A DNA stretch of 64,000 bases. Origin: Iris pallida. Lineage: Eukaryota; Streptophyta; Magnoliopsida; Asparagales; Iridaceae. Below, in pieces: positions 1 to 11,004 of this stretch. The first letter of the stretch is position 1, and each line of letters opens with the position of its first letter. The position numbers were made by a program, and so were the translations under genes. The notes under the pieces were generated by a model. It did no database searches. It was not told the DNA's origin and worked only from the letters and a program-made list of their open reading frames with translations. Location: assembly GCA_029216955.1 (NCBI GenBank), contig JANAVB010015600.1, forward strand, positions 26,511,188-26,575,187. The letters are read 5' to 3'.

Positions 1-173
1 ACAAATATGCCGTAGCTCATAATGATGAAATCACTCGCAGAATGGTAACCATGCCAACTTTCAACGAGACATCTGGGATGAAAGAAGCCAGGAAGAGAGT
101 GATGGAATCCCGCAAAGTGCGTCTGCAGACTCTGAAGCAACAGATTACCGGCTTGATGACACCACCAGTTTAA
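1..173 (+). CDS. C-terminal tail of an antisense cargo protein (coiled coil), partial
   Basis: An open frame enters from the left edge (first full codon at 3) and ends at TAA 171-173, giving 56 residues rich in Arg, Lys, Glu and Gln with a helical pattern. Its end, a run like LKQQITGLMTPPV, resembles the last residues of the Tat-3 PMD gene (LDRIKELITPNK). It lies at the same place: antisense to pol, beyond the small antisense ORF, with a poly(A) signal shortly after the stop. I infer it is the end of a PMD-type gene whose body lies left of the window. The match is short, so the identity is moderate. Confidence 0.6.
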   Translation, partial: KYAVAHNDEITRRMVTMPTFNETSGMKEARKRVMESRKVRLQTLKQQITGLMTPPV

Positions 174-239
174 TAAAAAAATTCCTTGTATCTTCTTGTT
201 TTTGTAATATGAAGCTTTGTAATGTCTTGAATTTTGATC

Positions 240-245
240 AATAAA
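240..245 (+). terminator. AATAAA poly(A) signal of the antisense cargo gene
   Basis: AATAAA lies 67 bases after the cargo stop codon, in a T-rich context. Tat-3 has the matching signal on its minus strand at 52663-52668, about 30 bases after its cargo stop. Confidence 0.55.
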
Positions 246-526
246 AGACATTTTTGTGGCTCTATTATTTGTTACATATCTTGTTTAGATATAAATAATA
301 GCGATAGAAAATATATTCAGAGGTACAGGACATGATATATTTATGATCTTAGAAAATAATCATATTCAATTATATCTGCTCAGAGGTAATATGGATATGG
401 TAGAATATAAATTGTTGAATATTATTATTTCAATAGACAACTTAATCGAGAATGACAAGTTGCTAATGTGGATAAACGAACAAAATGAATCGTCAAAATG
501 TATGAACGAAGTGAATCGACAGGATG
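246..526. other. AT-rich spacer between antisense transcription units
   Basis: No credible coding region. It holds a CAGAGGTAATATGGA-type segment near 380-400 that recurs in Tat-2 near 30160-30180. A related CAGAGG-containing stretch occurs on the minus strand of Tat-3 near 52500-52610. The conserved placement suggests a shared non-coding regulatory or 3'-end sequence. Confidence 0.45.
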
Positions 527-810
527 AACGGATGAACCGTCAAATGAGTGGAATGAACGAACGAATCGTCAAATTGATTGAATGAACGGGTGAACCGTCG
601 AATGAATATGATGAATGAACGGGTAAACCGTCGGATAATTGTAGATGGCATGAACGGGTAAACCGTCGGATAGATGTGTGAACGGATGGACCGTCAAAGG
701 GGATGAATGTAATGAACGGACGAACCGTCGAATGATGAATGGGCGAACCGTCAAGTGGATGTATGAACGGACGAACCGTCGAATGATGAACGGGCGAACC
801 GTCAGATAGA
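527..810. repeat. Degenerate tandem array, core GAACGGRYGAACCGTC
   Basis: About nine copies of a 16-17 base core (GAACGGGCGAACCGTCG and variants) spaced roughly 24-35 bases apart. Each core contains an inverted repeat ACGG-N5-CCGT. The array ends just before the TATA box of the small antisense ORF. Tat-3 has the same core on the corresponding strand at 51958-52330. The position suggests upstream activating or silencing sites for the antisense promoter. Confidence 0.8.
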
Positions 811-826
811 TGTGTCGCCCTCTGTC

Positions 827-834
827 TATAAATA
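827..834 (+). promoter_or_regulatory. TATA box for the small antisense ORF
   Basis: TATAAATA stands 49 bases before the ATG at 883, a normal plant TATA-to-start distance with a short leader. Equivalent boxes precede the same ORF in Tat-2 (30593-30600) and Tat-3 (51917-51924, minus strand). Confidence 0.7.
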
Positions 835-882
835 GAACAAAAAATCAGATGAGATGATCATTTTCATTTTTTTAACATAAAG

Positions 883-1200
883 ATGTCGTCTGGAGATGCA
901 TCTAAGAAGACTAAAATTGTTCTGAAGATTAAAGCGGGCACTGAAGAGCGTCCGGACAAGACGGCTCAGCAGATGACGGCGGATGAAGGTTCATCTGCCC
1001 CTAAGCCGCCAAAGGACAAGTTGGACTTCCTTCTCGAACCAGGGAAGACTGAAGAAGCAGAAGCTATGAGAATGGCTGCCTGCAAGTTCCTGGTGGGTTC
1101 CAGCAAGAATGTTCTCGACTCTTTTGCTGATCATGTCTTTGACAAGGACAGCAGTGGTCCGCGTTCCAATGTCGAGAAGGATGATAGTAACCTTCCTTGA
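883..1200 (+). CDS. Small antisense ORF (105 aa) of Tat-1, unknown function
   Basis: An intact 105-codon frame opposite to gag-pol, ending 88 bases from the end of the pol frame, so the two are tail-to-tail. The product is hydrophilic, with a Lys-rich start and a conserved second half: PKPPKDKLDFLLEPGKT, then a MAACKFLVGSS-type helix and a C-terminal SGPR. The same pattern is intact in Tat-2 (30653-30946) and decayed in Tat-3 (51546-51869), so selection has held it across families. No domain recognised. Antisense extra ORFs after integrase are known in Tat-lineage elements; whether this is one of the described families needs a search. Confidence 0.8.
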   Translation: MSSGDASKKTKIVLKIKAGTEERPDKTAQQMTADEGSSAPKPPKDKLDFLLEPGKTEEAEAMRMAACKFLVGSSKNVLDSFADHVFDKDSSGPRSNVEKDDSNLP

Positions 1201-1225
1201 TATCATGTAACATTGTTTATGATGT

Positions 1226-1245
1226 AATAAAAATCAAACTTTATT
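1226..1245. terminator. Convergent poly(A) signals between antisense ORF and pol
   Basis: AATAAA on the plus strand (1226-1231) follows the antisense ORF, and AATAAA on the minus strand (tttatt, 1240-1245) follows the pol stop at 1288. The same paired arrangement occurs in Tat-2 and Tat-3. Confidence 0.6.
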
Positions 1246-1287
1246 TATGAAATGTCTGATCATATTTACATAAAATTTCTGTTACAT

Positions 1288-2278
1288 TTATACATAGTAT
1301 TTCTTGAGGAATTTGCCATTGATAGGCATCATAGCAACTCGACCATCTAACTCTGAAAGTTGATAAGCTCCATTTGAAAAGACTTTGCTGATAATGTAAG
1401 GCCCTTTCTACTTCGTATCGAACTTGCCTTTGCTTGAATGAGTCATTGTCATAGGACGTCTGACTGTTAGAACAAGTTCTTCTTACTGAAAGGCTCTGAC
1501 TTTAACTTTGCGGTTGAAATTCTTCGAGATGCGGGCTTGATACAACTCAATATGCTATTGAGCTAATAGCCGCTTTTCATCGAGCGCTTCTAATTCTTGA
1601 AGTCGAAGAATATCATTGTTCTCTGTAGTTAGTTCATTAGCAATGGCAATCCTTAAAGAAAGAATTTGAAGTTCCAGAGGAAGAACTGCTTCACAACCGT
1701 ATAACAGAGAGAAAGGTGTAAAGCCTGTGGGATTGCGGACCGTAGTACGGTAGGCCCAAAGACATTCACCAAGCTTTTCACTCCAGTTTTGTTTGTTAGT
1801 AGATACAAACTTCTTGAGGAGCTTGATAATAGTTTTATTGAAAGCTTCAGCTAATCCATTAGCGGCAGGATTGTAGGCTGTAGAAGCAACATTGTCAATC
1901 CGATGATCATCGCAGAATCTCGTAAACTTCTGGCTGATGAATTGTGGTCCGTTGTCATGGATGATTCTTCTAAGTACACCAAATCGATAGATGACATGGT
2001 GTTTGACGAAATTGATGACGCTGCTGGTCTTGACTTCAGCCAGAGGTATAGCTTCAGCCCATTTAGAGAAGTAGTCGGTTATTGCCAATATGAACCGATG
2101 TCCTTTAGAAGAAGGAGGATTGATAGGACCTATAATGTCCATGCCCCAAGATTCAAAAGGCCATGAAGCAGCCGTCAGATGAAGGAATTCCGACGGTTGA
2201 TGAATGAAATCTGCATAGATTTGACAAGCTCGACATTTCCTTGCATATTCAATGGCATCAGAAACCATAGAGGGCCAC
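1288..2278 (-). pseudogene. Tat-1 integrase domain, broken
   Basis: Carries the end of the HHCC zinc region (CRACQ) and the rve integrase core: Asp in WGMDIIGP, Asp in HDNGPQF, Glu in GLAEAFNK. The C-terminal tail ends in NGKFLKKYYV like Tat-2 and Tat-3. A one-base deletion near 2278 separates it from the upstream RNase H frame. In-frame stops follow: TAG at 1555-1557 where Tat-3 has Gln, TAA near 1491 and TAG near 1410 where Tat-3 has Trp. Confidence 0.85.
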
Positions 2279-3890
2279 AATAACCCATGCGTCGGATACG
2301 ATCCTGTAGTTTAGGACCGGGCTGATGTGCTCCGCAAACACCGTCGTGAGCTTCACGCAACACTTGCTTCGCTTCATCACCAGCAAGACAGCGTAAGATT
2401 AGGCCGTCATAAGTCCGCCGATAAAGAGTCTTGGTGGTCTGATTGTAATAGAATCGGAGAGACCGTCGACGAATACTCGTAGTCTCCTTGGGATCTTCAG
2501 GAAGTATGTCATGAATTACGAAGTCGATGAAAGGAGCTCTCCAATCTTCATTGATTACATTGGCTTCAGTAAGATTACTGAACTCAATATTACGATTGTT
2601 TTCGACACAGAACAATTCCTGATTAGAGACGACTACAACTTGTTGTCTTCTGATGGGGATAGCTAGGACTGCTGCAAGATTAGCCAAAGCATCTGCCTCA
2701 GTATTGCAAGCTCGGCGTACATATTCGATGAAGAAGGCTTTGAACGATGTAGCCATGTTGATTGCAGCTTCATAGTAAGGCAGTAAATCTTGATGGCGAA
2801 CTTCATAAGTCCCTCTAACCTGATTAACAACCAACTTAGAGTCGCCAAAGACTTCAAGATACTCGACATTCAATTGCTTGGCTAATTGAAGACCGATCAA
2901 TAGAGCATTGTACTCTGCCATGTTGTTGGAGCAAGGTTCATCTAACGAGTATGCTCTTTGAATAGCTGAGCCATCCGGAGAAACAAGGACAACTCCAACT
3001 CCTGCGATGATGGCACTATTGGGTCCAATCCTGGATGCACCGTCAAAGAATAGATGCCAAGTAGAAAATTCTTCGAAGATTGTATTAGATTCCAATATCT
3101 CGTCTGGAATTTTATCATAGAGTTTGGACGTCTCTGGAACAGGATGAGCCGCTAAGAAATCCGCCAGTGTTTGACCTTTGACAGACTTTTGCGGAACATA
3201 TATCATGTCATATTGGGCTAGCAGAATGGTCCATGTAGCCAGTCGAGAATTAAGTGTGCTGGGCTTCTTTATGAGTACACGAAGAGGATTAACTCGGGAT
3301 ATAACATGAATGGTTTGACCAATGATGTAATGTCGAGTCTTCTGAACAGCAAATATAAGAGCTAAGCATTCTTTTTCAACTGGACTATAACGATGTTCAG
3401 CACCAATCATAGTACGACTGAGATAATAGATGGCTTGTTCGTGGCCTTCCTTGTTCTTTTGGACAAGTAAAGCACCCAATGAATGGTCCAAAGCACGGAC
3501 ATACATTAAGAATGGTATGCCAGAGATTGGTGGCACCAAGACTGGTGGATTCATGAGATACCGCTTTATGTCATCAAATGCTCGTTGACATTCTTCGGTC
3601 CAAACGAAAGATACACCCTTCTTCATGAGTTGAGTGAATGGTCTGCAGCGTCCAGACAGATTCAAAATGAATCTCCTGATGTATGCAAGTCGACCTTGGA
3701 ATCCTCGTAGCTCTTTTAGGTTGCGTGGAGGACGCATCTCTTGAATGGTTTTGATCTTCTCGGGATCCACGTGTATACCCTTAGAGGTAATGACGAAGCC
3801 GAGAAATTTACCACTAGAGACACCCAAAAATGACTTGGTGGGATTTATTTTGAGTTGATGTTGGCGCATGAGATTGAAGATAGTTCTCAA
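2279..3890 (-). pseudogene. Tat-1 RT thumb, gypsy RNase H remnant, second (archaeal-type) RNase H, integrase zinc region
   Basis: From the N-terminus: RT palm/thumb (KSFLGVSSGKFLGF), a gypsy RNase H or connection domain (DHSLGALL, then TRHYIIGQT), then a complete second RNase H. The second domain shows FFDGAS, MAEYNALL, GDSKLVV and TEADALANLA, giving the expected D-E-D-D carboxylates. It ends with HDGVCGAHQPGPK of the integrase zinc finger. A doubled RNase H is the known mark of the Tat lineage. This stretch is open for over 530 codons; the frameshift near 2278 ends it. Confidence 0.88.
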
Positions 3891-4634
3891 GTCTTGGATG
3901 TGATCTTCCTTTAGACGACTTTTGACAGCAATACCGTCAACGTAGCATTCAACAGTCTTTCACAGATGATCTTGAAAGATGGTACTCATTGCTCGTTGGT
4001 ATGTTGCACCAGCGTTCTTGAGACCAAATGGCACGACAGTGTAGCAGTAGACTCCGTGAGGAGTACGAAAAGAAGTATGTTTTTCGTCTTCAGGATTCAT
4101 CCGAATCTGATTATATCCGGAGAATCCGTCCATGAAAGATATTCTTTCGAACCCACAGGTGTTGTCAATCATGACGTCTGTGATAGGGAGAGGAAATTTA
4201 TCTTTTGGACATGCTTCATTAAGATCTCGAAAGTCGATGCAGATCCAAACTTTTCCGATTTTCTTTAGAACTGGGACAACATTAGCTACCCAATCAGGAT
4301 GCTGTTCTTCTCGAATAAAGCCACAAGCGATGAGCTTCTTGACCTCATCATCGATCGCATCCATCATTTCTGGCTTGAAGCACCGTTATTGTTGTTTGAC
4401 CGGTTTTGCATTCGACAGGATGTTCAGTTTGTGAGTAGCAACTTTGGGATCTAGTCCTGGCATGTCTTCATAACTCCAGGCAAAGACATCAATGTATTCT
4501 TTAATCAGAAGAATTAATTCTTGTTTATCTGCCTCTGGAAGGTTCTTGCTGATGAATATTGGACGAGGTGACCCGCTCTCTCCAACATCAATTTGAACTA
4601 ATTGATCTTCAGTAGGCGGTTCCCTTTGTTCAAA
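3891..4634 (-). pseudogene. Tat-1 reverse transcriptase fingers and palm, catalytic site altered
   Basis: Shows KKLIACGFIREEQHPDW, CIDFRDLNEACPKDKFPLP and VPFGLKNAGATYQR, standard gypsy RT blocks. The catalytic YVDD reads YVDG here (codons GAC GGT near 3930), which should abolish activity. A TGA at 3960-3958 replaces an Arg codon of the HLRKTVECY region, and a TAA near 4387 replaces a Gln. The TGA at 4635-4637 separates it from the linker region. Confidence 0.85.
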
Positions 4635-5272
4635 TCAGAGTTCCCATTGGGTATCCATTCGTTGAGCCCAAGGATCTGTTTCAGAACTTTCTTCAATATC
4701 TTCGTCATTGCCTTCTGGAAGTTCGACGGAGACCATGTTAGAAGATACAGTCAATCGATAAACTTGACCAATGCTGGTATTAGAATCCCATGATCTGGAA
4801 TCAGAAGAGTTAGAGCGCTCCTCACTATCGAATTCAGAGCCTGCTGGGGATAATACTGGAGGAGAGGCATATCCGAGACCTCTTTTGGTCCTGCTGTAGT
4901 ACATCTCTGACTTTCCTTTTGGAACAGCCGTACGGAGAGGAGTTTTTCTACCCTTACCGTAGTTGAGACCGCTCTTGAAGTCGTAACCCATCTTCTGGAT
5001 GATGTCTTTTGATTGCTGACTGTAACGACGGAGTTGAAGATGTCCCGTGTCGTTAATTTTGCTATCATCCGTATAGCTGAATTGTTGTTCCGGTCCTTTA
5101 CTAAAAAGTATTGGACTCTCGCCTTTTTTACGAGCGAGAACAATACGATATGAATCCTTTGGCAGTTCGAGTGAGACTTCTGTTTGAAGAGATTGCACGA
5201 CTCCCATTGTAAATGACTGAAAGCTATATAACATATCCAAATAGCACTTATATGATAAATGACATCAGTATA
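4635..5272 (-). pseudogene. Tat-1 protease-RT linker with G-patch-like motif
   Basis: A 201-codon open stretch from 5240. It contains DIIQKMGYDF-x3-GLNYGKGRKTPL near 5018-4934, which fits the G-patch pattern of a KMGY helix start followed by Gly-rich spacing. An acidic Ser-rich segment follows, ending in WAQRMDTQWEL. Tat-3 has the same block after its protease. G-patch domains after proteases are known in some retroelements and bind nucleic acid. A frameshift near 5240-5270 and a stop at 4635 break it. Confidence 0.7.
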
Positions 5273-6925
5273 CTAGAAAGTAGATGCTTTTTCATTGATT
5301 TGTACATTGGTATTTACAGCAAGACCTTTAGCCTTAGCAGGCTTGGTCAGATTGATTACAAGAAGGGGAGAAGAAGAACGTGGAGGAGGATTGGCTTTGT
5401 TACAACGTAAGTTAATAACAAGCGGCTCAGAAGAGGTGAGCTCCATTTCTTCCTTGTTATGAGATAAATCAATAACAAGTGGTTCAGAAGAGGTGAGCTG
5501 CCTCTTATCCTTGTTACGACGTAAGTCGATAACAAGTGGCTCAGAAGAGGTGAGCTTCCTTTGATCCTGATTCTCATCAGTAGATTGCTTCTGGACTGGC
5601 AAGTGAATAGCCAGTAGTTTGGAAGACTGAGGACGAGAAACACGCCCTTTGACAGGGATGATAAGGGTATCATTAGGCATTGCTTCTTGCTCTTCTTCAG
5701 TGTCCAGAGATAGGACAACCTTCATGAATTCATCCTTGTACATACGTGCATCGTTGCAGTATGCTTCAATGCCTTTGAAAGGATAGAGATCAGCAACTTC
5801 CTTTTGCACCTCTCCGTTGTCATCAACATATTTAAAACATTGATGGAGAGTCGAAGGAACAATGTTATGCTCGTACAGAAATGGTCTTCCCAGTAAAGCA
5901 TTATAGGAACAACCATGGTTGTCAATGATATAGAAAGTCACCTTTGTGCGAAGATTGCCTATTTGGAGTTTTAGGCGAATCTTGTCCAGAGGTTCACTCC
6001 TTCCCTGGTTGAACCCGAGAATAGTGGTGATTGTACTAGAGAGACTATGCACTGGGATCTTCAGCGCATCCAACATTGTCTTCGGCATAATACTGAGAGC
6101 AGACCCTGGATCTATCAGAATACGATCGACTTTCATCGAGTCGACATATCCTGTATAGTAGAGAGGACGGTCGTGCCTGTTGTCTTCCATCAACATGTCA
6201 TCTTGTGTGAAAGTTGTGTTTGGAATTAACTCCAACATACTATGACAATGGAGGCAAGAGACTGGTTCTGCTTCCGGCTTCTTAAGCAGGGCTAGACAGG
6301 TTTCTGCTTGCATGAGAGCCTCGCTCAGAGTTTCCCGAGTCTCTTTGGAGAGGCACAAGAGCTCGAAGATTGACAGCCGGGCCGGTGTATTGGCTAGTTG
6401 AGCCAGGATGTCAAAATTATAAGGCTTTTCAAGTCCAGAGGGAGTTGACTTCTTCAAAGGTTTATCAAAGCGGACTTGCTGTTTGCCTTTGTCAGCGACC
6501 GTCGGCTTGGAAGGAATAGACACTACAACCGGTGAAGATGCAGTAGGAATATCTTCAGTTGCAGCAGGCTGCACTGGAGCAGGCTCAGAAGAAGAGGAAG
6601 CTAGATTCTCTTGGGTTTCGGGGTAATCCTTTAGATAGACTTTCCCTAATCTGGTGCCCAGTAAGATTTCTTCATCAACTATGGGGTCAAAAGACACCAT
6701 ATTGCAAATCTTTGTCTTGCCTTTGGAACGATCTTTCTTCTTGGAGGAAGAGGGAACTTCGAACTCTGAAGCAAGATCCGGATGAATCCACATAATCTCG
6801 CCATTGTCAAGAGAAAAGGGGACGAGACCTTCACTTCATGGAGGAGGGAGATTCTCGATCTCAAGAGTAGTTTTAGGGATAGGAATGACACCATGCTGTA
6901 CCATTTACGGCAGGAAATCACCGAA
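5273..6925 (-). pseudogene. Tat-1 aspartic protease and preceding linker
   Basis: The protease core shows LIDPGSALSIMP (an Asp-Pro-Gly-Ser variant of the usual D-T/S-G) and NALLGRPFLYEHNIVPS, the second conserved block. Before it lies a low-complexity Pro/Ser linker. After it come three imperfect repeats of LTSSEPLVIDLR and the terminal stop TAG (5273-5275), where Tat-3 encodes Gln. Open for 506 codons from 6793. It lies in the same frame as gag, separated by stops at 6926 and near 6905. Confidence 0.85.
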
Positions 6926-7945
6926 TTAAACTGAGACCATGTTTGCGGTAACAGTTTTCTCGTCTTGTTGCAGAGTGACAATGCCAGCGTTGACCAGCTC
7001 CTGGATTTTGCCTTTGAGCACATAACATGCTCGAGTGGGATGTCCGATGAACCTGTGATAGACACAGTACTTGGGATGATCAGTCTTACCAACTTTATCG
7101 GGTTTCTTGGGATCTGGAAGTTGGATTTTATTGCTTTTGATCAAGCAATTAAAGATGCTAGCAGTGTCATTCTCATCAAAGGAATATTCTACTTTAGGAC
7201 GAGGTTTCCTTGGTGGAGGTGCAGAAGGAGTAGAAGTAGACGTAGGAGGAGCTACGTTAACCGCTAGAGATTCTTTATTCTTGTTCAAATTGATGTTTAA
7301 AGTTTCTTTTGCTTTGCGGTTGTTCTGGCGATTGCCACCACCTGATGTTTGATGTTCATCCCGGTCGGGGTTAGATATCTGTCCCCCTAGCTGCTTGAAT
7401 TTGTCGGCGCTAACTTCATCTGCTTTAGCGTTGACAATGAAGGATGGCCAATCTTGGAACTAAGTAGACCCTGTCCACATGCTGATGATAGGCAACAGAT
7501 TTGCCTTGCAGGTGTCTATGGTGACAGCAACCGAAGTTCCAGGAGGCATTTTCAAAGCTTCTCGACCAAATCTTTCAATGAAGCTCTCAGCAGTTTCATT
7601 GTGTCTTTGTCTGATTTTATTGAGGGCTGACATAGTCATGTCATTGATCCCCTCGTAGAATCGTTCCAGGAAGATTTGCTTTAGGCCAGAGAAGGAGGTG
7701 ATACAACCATCGGGCAAGCTTCTATACCAATCGTATGCTACGCCAACTAAACAACCGACGAATACTCTGGTAAGAAGAGCGTCATTTGGTTGAAGTTGGA
7801 CAGTCATAACATCAAAGTGGTTAATGAACTGACTGGGAGAGGTGCTGCCATCAAACAGCGAGATTGTTGGGATCTTGTACTTCGGAGGAAATGGAACTTC
7901 TTTCCATTCAACTGGGTAGGGCTGCTTGATCCCCAACCTTTGCAA
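6926..7945 (-). pseudogene. Tat-1 gag core (Retrotrans_gag) and CHHC zinc knuckle
   Basis: The capsid-like core shows GVAYDWYRSLPDG, FLERFYEG and SFIERFGREALKMPPG, typical of the Retrotrans_gag family. After an in-frame TAG (7460-7462) the same frame continues into CVYHRFIGHPTRAC, a C-x2-H-x4-H-x4-C knuckle typical of Tat gag, followed by YVLKGKIQELVNAG. It ends at TAA 6926-6928. Both stops fall where Tat-2 has Gln, and both recur in Tat-3. Confidence 0.85.
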
Positions 7946-9474
7946 GTGTCTTTCTCCTTGAAAGCTTCAAACTGAGTTTGCAAGAGCTTGACAGCTTTAT
8001 TGGCATCTTCTACTAATGTAGAAGGAGCAGGTTGAACCACGGTGTTAGGAGGAGGAACAGCATGATAAGCACTACCCCCAGCACGTGACTGACTGGGTGT
8101 AGGTTGGATTTGTACAGGAGGTACTTGAGTAGGTGCTACCCCCAGTCCAGCATTAACAGGCACCGACGATGCTATGATTTCAGGATTTACAGGAGGTACG
8201 GTCGGTGGTACTGTATGCTGGGCCACAATGATGGAATGCATACTTGCGACCATTTCGGCCATGGTCTTCAGCTTATCTTCTAGCGCAGCTATTCTTTGTT
8301 CTTGACTAGCCGAACTGGAAGCATCGGGATCTTCATTGACAATATAAGCTGTCACTTCCCTGGGTACAGTGGAGGACACTATTTGTTCTGAACTTTCACT
8401 GTATGCATCGTAGTCGGAGAAGGAATCATCTCCTGAGTAAGAAGGAAGGAGACGTTCGGAAGGATCTTGAAGATTCCTTTGACCGATTGTGTCTCGGCTT
8501 CGGGATCGGATATGTTGGAATACTCCTTCAGAGGATTCTTGGAGTAGATCCAAATACCGTTTGCTTGGATTGCGAGGCTTTCCGTGCTTGGAGCATTTCC
8601 TACCCCTAGTGTCTCTGGAGGTCATGTTAACAGAAGCGTACAAAACCTCATCTTCATCTTCAGACATAGGTTCAGAGTTAGAAAAGTTCAGATGATCGAA
8701 GATAGATCGTCTTGTTGTTTGACAACAACACTTGATGACAACTTTTTGGTTACAGTGATGTCCAAGTGGTTGCACTGGGGATGTTGAGATATTGTCCCGT
8801 TTTTGCTTGAGGTGTTCTCGGAGATCAGGAACAGCAACGGGACGAGGAAAAGTTCGAGGGATATGTTCTTTGATAACATTCGAAACATGGTTCCGTTTCT
8901 TCAAATGTTTTGTCCCTTGAGTGTACAGGGAAGTGCTCATTTCATTGGCATAGGTGTCCGGATTCTTGATCCTAGAAGTTTGCTTCTGATGATGGTTGGT
9001 CTTCGACATTGGCTGTTTACGTTTCACCGAAGTTGGCCTGTTGAGATAAGTTCTTAGATCAGCAAACTCACCCCCAGGGGTTTCTGTTTGAGACACCAGC
9101 AACTTTCCCTGTCTTGAACGGGAGATTTTGAGGGTTGGGAGATCTTGGAACTCTGCTACCGGAGTAGGCAGAATACCTCTCTGATCAGTACACTTTCCTT
9201 TGGCAAGGAAAGAAGGAGAATCCTTGTGAAAAAGGGTCCTTGTACTGACTGGTGCCGGAGCACATTCAGTTTAATCTTCTACGGTAAAAACCGAGGAAGA
9301 CTGAGAAAAGATCAAAGGGCCTTTTCCTTTATTTTGGAAAGAAGGGTTAGCTAAAGAGCGTTTCCCTCTGTTGTCTTCCAAGTCATGGGACGAGGAAGTT
9401 TGAGAAAAGACCAAAGGGTCTTTTCCTTTGTTTTGGAAAGAAGGAGGAATGGCCAAAAGACTACCCCCAGTGGA

Positions 9475-9970
9475 TTACGCAGGAGCAACAGGGTGCTGGA
9501 GAGGAGCAGAACTTTTCCCCTTATTGTGAGTAGAGGAGAGATTAGCCAAAGGGCTGTCTCTCTTGGATTGTGCAGACACAGTTTGTGCATGGGTTGATGG
9601 CGCATTGGCAGATTGCGCAGGATGAGTCTTGGCAGAATGTCTTCTGGCTTCAACCAGAGTGGTTTGCGCAGTAGGAGCCTTGTTGTCAGAGTGCTTGAGT
9701 TGCACTCTGGTTGCTGGAGTAGTGGACTGCGCAGGCAGAGTATCAGCCAACTGCGCCAGAGGAACATGAGTCTTATATTTTGATAGAGCAGCATATGATA
9801 TATTTTGTGCACTGGCAACAGCAGACTGCACATGAGTGGCAGAGACAGATTGTGCAACAGCAGAGACTTTAGACTGTGCAACAGTCTTGGTGACAGAGAT
9901 CTTAGACTGCGCAACAGTCTTAGGCACAGAATCAACAGACTACGCAGCAGTCTTCGGGACCCACACTGGG
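9475..9970 (-). repeat. GCGCA-type motif repeats inside Tat-1 gag frame
   Basis: A short motif reading ACTGCGCA or ATTGCGCA on the plus strand (TGCGCAGTC on the coding strand) recurs more than ten times, some copies decayed to GTGCA. It encodes Ala-Gln-Ser. The same motif recurs in the Tat-1 LTR at 10470-10905. Confidence 0.75.
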
Positions 9971-10139
9971 CGCACTTTGCTTGTGGCAGAAGTTGTCACA
10001 GTGCGAGGAGTGGTCCTGGAGTTGATCATGGCTTCATAGGCTGTCTGGTTGACCTTCACAACCAGCGTCTTCTGCGTCTTTCCGATAGACGCAACGTCAC
10101 ATTGAGTTGTCACTTCCTCGTCGAAGGAGAAAGTCGTCT

Positions 10140-10154
10140 CCAGCAGAGTCGCCA
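10140..10154 (-). promoter_or_regulatory. Tat-1 primer-binding site, overlapping gag start codon
   Basis: TGGCGACTCTGCTGG on the minus strand, three bases inside the LTR end. The same 15 bases occur in Tat-2 and Tat-3. From memory this matches the Arg-tRNA primer reported for Ogre/Tat elements. The A of the gag ATG sits directly before it. Confidence 0.85.
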
Positions 10155-10418
10155 TTTTGTTTGCAAAAACAAAAGTATGAACTTTATTTCAACAAACTTT
10201 GTAAAGATTACAAGAATTCTGGGAAAGTACAACTATAGGAATCCAATCTAGAAGACGATTGCTTTATCCCTTGGACAATGTGAACTTTGAAGACGATAGC
10301 CTCTAAATTTGAAGGCGATAGCCTCGGAAGAATGCAGCAGAACTTGGGCAAGAACTCCTAAACTCCCTGATATTTCTGAACTTTATGTCTGATCCTCTGG
10401 AATGAAGACTTGAAACTC

Positions 10419-10426
10419 TATTTATA
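10419..10426 (-). promoter_or_regulatory. LTR TATA box of Tat-1
   Basis: TATAAATA on the minus strand, in a near-palindrome ACTCTATAAATAGAGT also found in the Tat-3 LTR. Confidence 0.65.
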
Positions 10427-10469
10427 GAGTTCTGGAAATAACTAACTTTTAGTTATTCTAAATGGTGCA

Positions 10470-10905
10470 AGTTAGATTGTGCATGCACTGGATTGCGCAG
10501 CATCAGACTGCGCTGGCAGTTGTCTGGTCGTGGGCCAACTGTCTTGGATACATGGCATCATTTGATTAAAATGCGCATGATCATGTGCAGACGGTTGCCA
10601 CGTAATGAGCAATTGATGGCATGAATGCCACATGTACATTTTTTAGTTGTCATGATGAAATGTGCCACATGAATTGCGCTAACTTTGGATTGCGCTAGGA
10701 TGGACTGCGCTGAGCTGGATTGCACTGCAAACAGATTGTGCTGCATGTACAGCTATCCTCGAGCGCTGTACGGCACAAAAAATGAACAGTCTCCTCGTTC
10801 TTTGTGCTGTCAGTTGTCAGAAGATTTGATTGTGTCAGGTAATGATGACATTGCCACATCAGCATGCACACTTGAGAGTGTGCGCGGTCCAGTCTGCGCC
10901 ATCTG
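10470..10905. repeat. GCGCA-type motif cluster in Tat-1 LTR upstream half
   Basis: GGATTGCGC, GACTGCGC and related copies occur at about ten places, for example near 10490, 10510, 10572, 10675, 10690, 10705 and 10895. They lie upstream of the LTR TATA box, where U3 regulatory sites are expected. Confidence 0.7.
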
Positions 10906-11004
10906 AATGATGCACAATCTGATGTCTGCACAGTTCATTTGAAAGCTGTTGTTTTATTTTTATGACTTTGTTGATGGGTGCAACTTGATTTTTTAGGACC
11001 TACA

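Larger units (their letters stand above)
7946..10155 (-). pseudogene. Tat-1 long N-terminal gag extension, with AQS repeats
   Basis: Starts at ATG 10155, whose following bases are the primer site, giving MATLLETTF. The first ~60 residues (QTAYEAM, VWVPK) match Tat-2 and Tat-3. Next come many Ala-Gln-Ser repeats encoded by the GCGCA motif, two Gly-Lys-rich SFQNKGK repeats, and DLREHLKQKR. A Cys motif HHCNQKVVIKCCCQ follows, then an acidic stretch and a helical segment before the capsid core. In-frame stops at 9940, 9475 and 9271 and a one-base loss near 7940 break it. Function of the extension unknown. Confidence 0.75.
1..11004 (-). mobile_element. Tat-1: Ty3/gypsy Tat-lineage LTR retrotransposon, 3' part outside window
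   Basis: Reading on the minus strand the order is 5' LTR (10158-11004), primer site, gag, protease, RT, RNase H, second RNase H, integrase, then an antisense cargo region running off the left edge. The primer site TGGCGACTCTGCTGG and the doubled RNase H place it in the Tat/Ogre lineage. The 3' LTR is not in the window, so the target duplication cannot be checked; the candidate right-hand copy is GCCAC at 11005-11009. Many stops and at least three frameshifts make it non-autonomous. It shares PMD-type cargo and two gag stop positions with Tat-3, so these two are probably closer to each other than to Tat-2. Confidence 0.9.
10158..11004 (-). repeat. Tat-1 5' LTR (847 bp)
   Basis: Bounded on the minus strand by TGTAGG at 11004 and CA at 10158, three bases from the primer site. 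It contains a TATA box at 10419-10426. The partner LTR lies outside the window, so the outer boundary rests on the TG...CA rule and on the TGTAGG start shared with Tat-2 and Tat-3. Confidence 0.7.
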
